Part shown: piece after piece, positions 6,148 through 7,641 of the stretch
Position numbering within the stretch: position 1 is the first letter of the stretch
Layout of the letters: every line of letters begins with the position of its first letter
Assembly (NCBI GenBank): GCA_002390705.1
Contig: DGQA01000006.1
Coordinates: 1-7,641, forward strand
Direction of reading: 5' to 3'
Length of the DNA: 7,641 bases
Source of the DNA: Actinobacteria bacterium UBA4426
Lineage (GTDB): Bacteria > Actinomycetota > Actinomycetes > S36-B12
Program-made: the position numbers and the translations under genes
Notes under the pieces: generated by a model
Databases searched by the model: none
What the model was told of the DNA's origin: nothing
The model's input: only the letters and a program-made list of their open reading frames with translations

Positions 6148-6215
6148 AAATCGTGACTGGGGGTGACTTGGCATATTTTGTTAGCATAAATATTACTCAC
6201 ATTCTTGGCAGGCTT

Positions 6216-6445
6216 ACATATATATGTGGCCGGAGTCGGTTGTTAACAACCCCCGGTTCAAGTTAGGGAATTAAGTTTTGCAAAGTGCGAACATTTTTCG
6301 AACATTCTTCATGCGACGGGGTACATCGGGGTGACACCACAGGTGTCTGGGTGTTACTCGAATCAGAACCAATCCTTGATTTTCTTCCTGGTCCTAACGC
6401 ACTCGTAATGCGTAGGTCCGGGGTTCAATTCCCTGAGGCGGCTCC
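6216..6445 (+). repeat. Attachment-like site E: element left arm joined to tRNA-Thr(CGT) 3' half, probable chromosomal end of the island
   Basis: CTCGTAA is at 6402-6408. The anticodon stem (ACGCA / TGCGT) is complete here because the arm's left half-core supplies the matching bases. The T-arm (CGGGG / CCCTG around TTCAATT) and acceptor strand AGGCGGC follow, ending with TCC at 6445 and no encoded CCA. Upstream, the positions of a tRNA 5' end show no GCCGCCT. The box TACTCGAATC (6355-6364) ends 37 bp before the loop. GCGAACATT (6287-6295) and TCGAACATT (6298-6306) repeat with 11-bp period, ending 96 bp before the loop as in A and C. Homology to the arm of site A extends back to about 6216 and possibly 6186. 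The gene-free stretch 6148-6552 holds this site and the terminator. Confidence 0.78.
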
Positions 6446-6451
6446 GTTGTC

Positions 6452-6496
6452 AAGTCCCGGGACATGGTTAACCCTTGTCTCGGGACTTTGTTTACT
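6452..6496 (+). terminator. Strong hairpin terminator behind the tRNA-Thr 3' half of site E
   Basis: AAGTCCCGGGACA (6452-6464) pairs with TGTCTCGGGACTT (6476-6488), 13 pairs with one G-T wobble, around an 11-base loop, followed by TGTTTACTTT. It lies six bases after the acceptor end, where the native terminator of a tRNA gene would be. It may also serve the leftward protease gene that ends at 6553. Only site E among the five has such a structure, which supports E as the original 3' flank of the host tRNA gene. Confidence 0.75.
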
Positions 6497-6552
6497 TTCA
6501 CATGATTTCCTTTGCTGCCTAGTCTGACTTTTTCAGAGCTACTAGGAAGCAA

Positions 6553-7440
6553 TTAATCCCAAAGAAATACAGGATCATCTTCATCGCATAAAATCAGTGC
6601 GACGCATAAAGCGGGGGAGCCGACAGCGATATTCCAGTCTTGAGGGTCTTCTTCACCGATGCGGGTGGCCGTGCTTGTGCCCATAACCTCTCCTTGGGAG
6701 TTGACCATTGGACCACCGGAGTTTCCACTATTAAGTGGTGAAGTGGAGTACACCTCGAAATCCTCGATATTCATGACATTGCCGATCGAAACGGAACCTT
6801 CCAGTCCATACGGAGTTCCCACCGCCATCGCCCACCACCCTGGCTCTGGTTTCTTGCTCACTTCCAAAAAAGGGACGTCCTGGGTGATCGCGACGAGTGC
6901 CAAATCGTTTTCTTCATCCCACGAATACAGGTACGCGTCGTACTCTTCGGCCCCAGTTCGAGCACGCACACTGGTTGGTTCGTCCACGCACTCTTCGATC
7001 ACATGATGATTAGTGATCACCTCATTCGGGTATTTACGATCAAGTTCTCGATCTTCCTCTGATGCATCGTCTCCGACCCCGTCGAGTGAAACGACCCAGC
7101 CAGATCCTTGACTGTCTTTACACAAGATCGTTACCGTGCTGGCACGGACTTGGTCAATGAGTCGGCCGAGATTCTCCGGGGGAGCGTACAAGTCCCCGGT
7201 ACCCGTCGTGTCATCTTGAGAAGCTTGGTCTTCTGCGATTTCTTCGACACTTGAATCAGTGAATAAAGATAAAGATGATTCATTCGTTGCCAAGAATAGA
7301 ATGCTAACCAGGCTAAATCCAACGATTGACACGAACAGGGAGATGGCTCCCAACACCAGCCCCGGAACCCCTGACATTTTATTTTTCACCACGTAAGTGT
7401 CAGCGGGATTGGGGACTGGCGTCCCAGAGTCCTCAGTCAT
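6553..7440 (-). CDS. Membrane-anchored trypsin-like (S1 family, HtrA-type) serine protease without PDZ domain
   Basis: This protein has 295 residues. It has a short N-terminal cytoplasmic part, one hydrophobic helix (about 26-50), a low-complexity acidic Ser/Asp/Glu linker (52-82), then a chymotrypsin-fold domain. The catalytic triad is visible: His146 in TNHHVIE, Asp179 in ENDLALV and Ser241 in GNSGGP. The nearby GTPYGLEGSVSIG matches the HtrA-type pattern. Cys107 and Cys151 could form a disulphide in the exported domain. No PDZ domain follows, so unlike DegP it lacks that substrate-recognition module. I chose the ATG at 7440 because AAGGA lies seven bases upstream. The frame stays open upstream to a start at 7620, but that extension looks non-coding. 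It is likely a cell-surface housekeeping or stress protease. It lies right of site E, probably in the chromosome rather than the island. Confidence 0.9.
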   Translation of the reverse strand: MTEDSGTPVPNPADTYVVKNKMSGVPGLVLGAISLFVSIVGFSLVSILFLATNESSLSLFTDSSVEEIAEDQASQDDTTGTGDLYAPPENLGRLIDQVRASTVTILCKDSQGSGWVVSLDGVGDDASEEDRELDRKYPNEVITNHHVIEECVDEPTSVRARTGAEEYDAYLYSWDEENDLALVAITQDVPFLEVSKKPEPGWWAMAVGTPYGLEGSVSIGNVMNIEDFEVYSTSPLNSGNSGGPMVNSQGEVMGTSTATRIGEEDPQDWNIAVGSPALCVALILCDEDDPVFLWD

Positions 7441-7641
7441 CACTAGATCCTTCCCAGAAACACAGTGTGTGATGTAATAATACTCTATGGTCCCAGCGAT
7501 CTCTTTAACGGGAATTGACACGACGAGGCTTCGCGCATGGGCAATCGGGTGCGAATTTAATTGACAATAAGACAACGATCCGATGCGCGGTGCGTGCAGT
7601 AACCCCCCCCGGGGTGCCATGCGTGGATTGTGATTACTCAG
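7441..7641. other. Upstream region of the protease; no gene recognised
   Basis: This 200-bp stretch should contain the leftward promoter of the protease. I see no convincing -35/-10 pair; the AT-rich stretch around 7475-7490 is the likeliest -10 area. A run of eight C directly followed by four G lies at 7603-7614. The open frame that continues here from the protease lacks a ribosome site at its possible start. Confidence 0.4.

Noticed and set aside
640..6410. CRISPR array or ordinary tandem repeat
   Set aside because: Repeat spacing is irregular (220 to 3185 bp), the repeat is tRNA-derived and asymmetric, and the spacers contain genes.
6371..6445. A complete functional tRNA-Thr at site E (or at A-D)
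   Set aside because: The place of the 5' half has no acceptor strand complementary to AGGCGGC and no D-arm; only the 3' half is real.
6285..6527. + strand open frame of 80 codons across site E
   Set aside because: It runs through the phased repeats, the tRNA half and the terminator hairpin, so it cannot be a normal gene.
7441..7620. 60-residue N-terminal extension of the protease
   Set aside because: The ATG at 7440 has a well-spaced AAGGA site and places the membrane helix at residues 26-50 as expected; the extension has no ribosome site and starts next to a C-run.

Overview
The window looks like accessory DNA from an actinomycete of intermediate GC. This rests on a DUF222-like (13E12/HNH family) gene remnant, a BRCT/zinc-ribbon remnant of the kind seen in actinobacterial exonucleases, a membrane-anchored trypsin-like protease without a PDZ domain, and tRNA-Thr-derived repeats. 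The assignment to phylum is inference; no rRNA or full tRNA gene is present.

The dominant structure is a row of five same-orientation sites (A 644, B 2209, C 2429, D 3217, E 6402; first base of the anticodon loop). Each carries the anticodon loop and some or all of the 3' half of a tRNA-Thr(CGT), but never its 5' half. The 5' half is replaced by an element-type 'left arm' with fixed spacing. In all five sites a box close to YTCACGAATC ends exactly 37 bp before the loop. In A, C and E a pair of 9-mers with 11-bp period ends exactly 96 bp before it. This is the expected product of repeated tyrosine-recombinase integration into the anticodon loop of one tRNA gene. The sites cut the window into units of 1565, 220, 788 and 3185 bp.

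Layout: 1-309 (-) is a DUF222-like gene broken by two in-frame TAG codons. Site A follows. Unit A-B carries one CYP101-like cytochrome P450 (-). Unit B-C is gene-less. Unit C-D carries one small dimeric alpha-beta-barrel protein (-). Unit D-E carries a three-helix membrane protein and formate-tetrahydrofolate ligase fhs (both +), then a decayed BRCT plus zinc-ribbon gene. Site E has the most complete tRNA context: T-arm, acceptor strand and a strong hairpin terminator just behind it. It is therefore the best candidate for the original chromosomal end of the tRNA gene, with ordinary chromosome to its right. There a membrane-anchored serine protease (-) ends 64 bp from the terminator.

The genes do not form one pathway. 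They read as independent metabolic cargo (an oxidation enzyme, a one-carbon enzyme, a small putative oxygenase) deposited at one tRNA locus. No integrase is in the window, so any mobility would need an enzyme encoded elsewhere, probably to the left, where the intact tRNA-Thr should lie.
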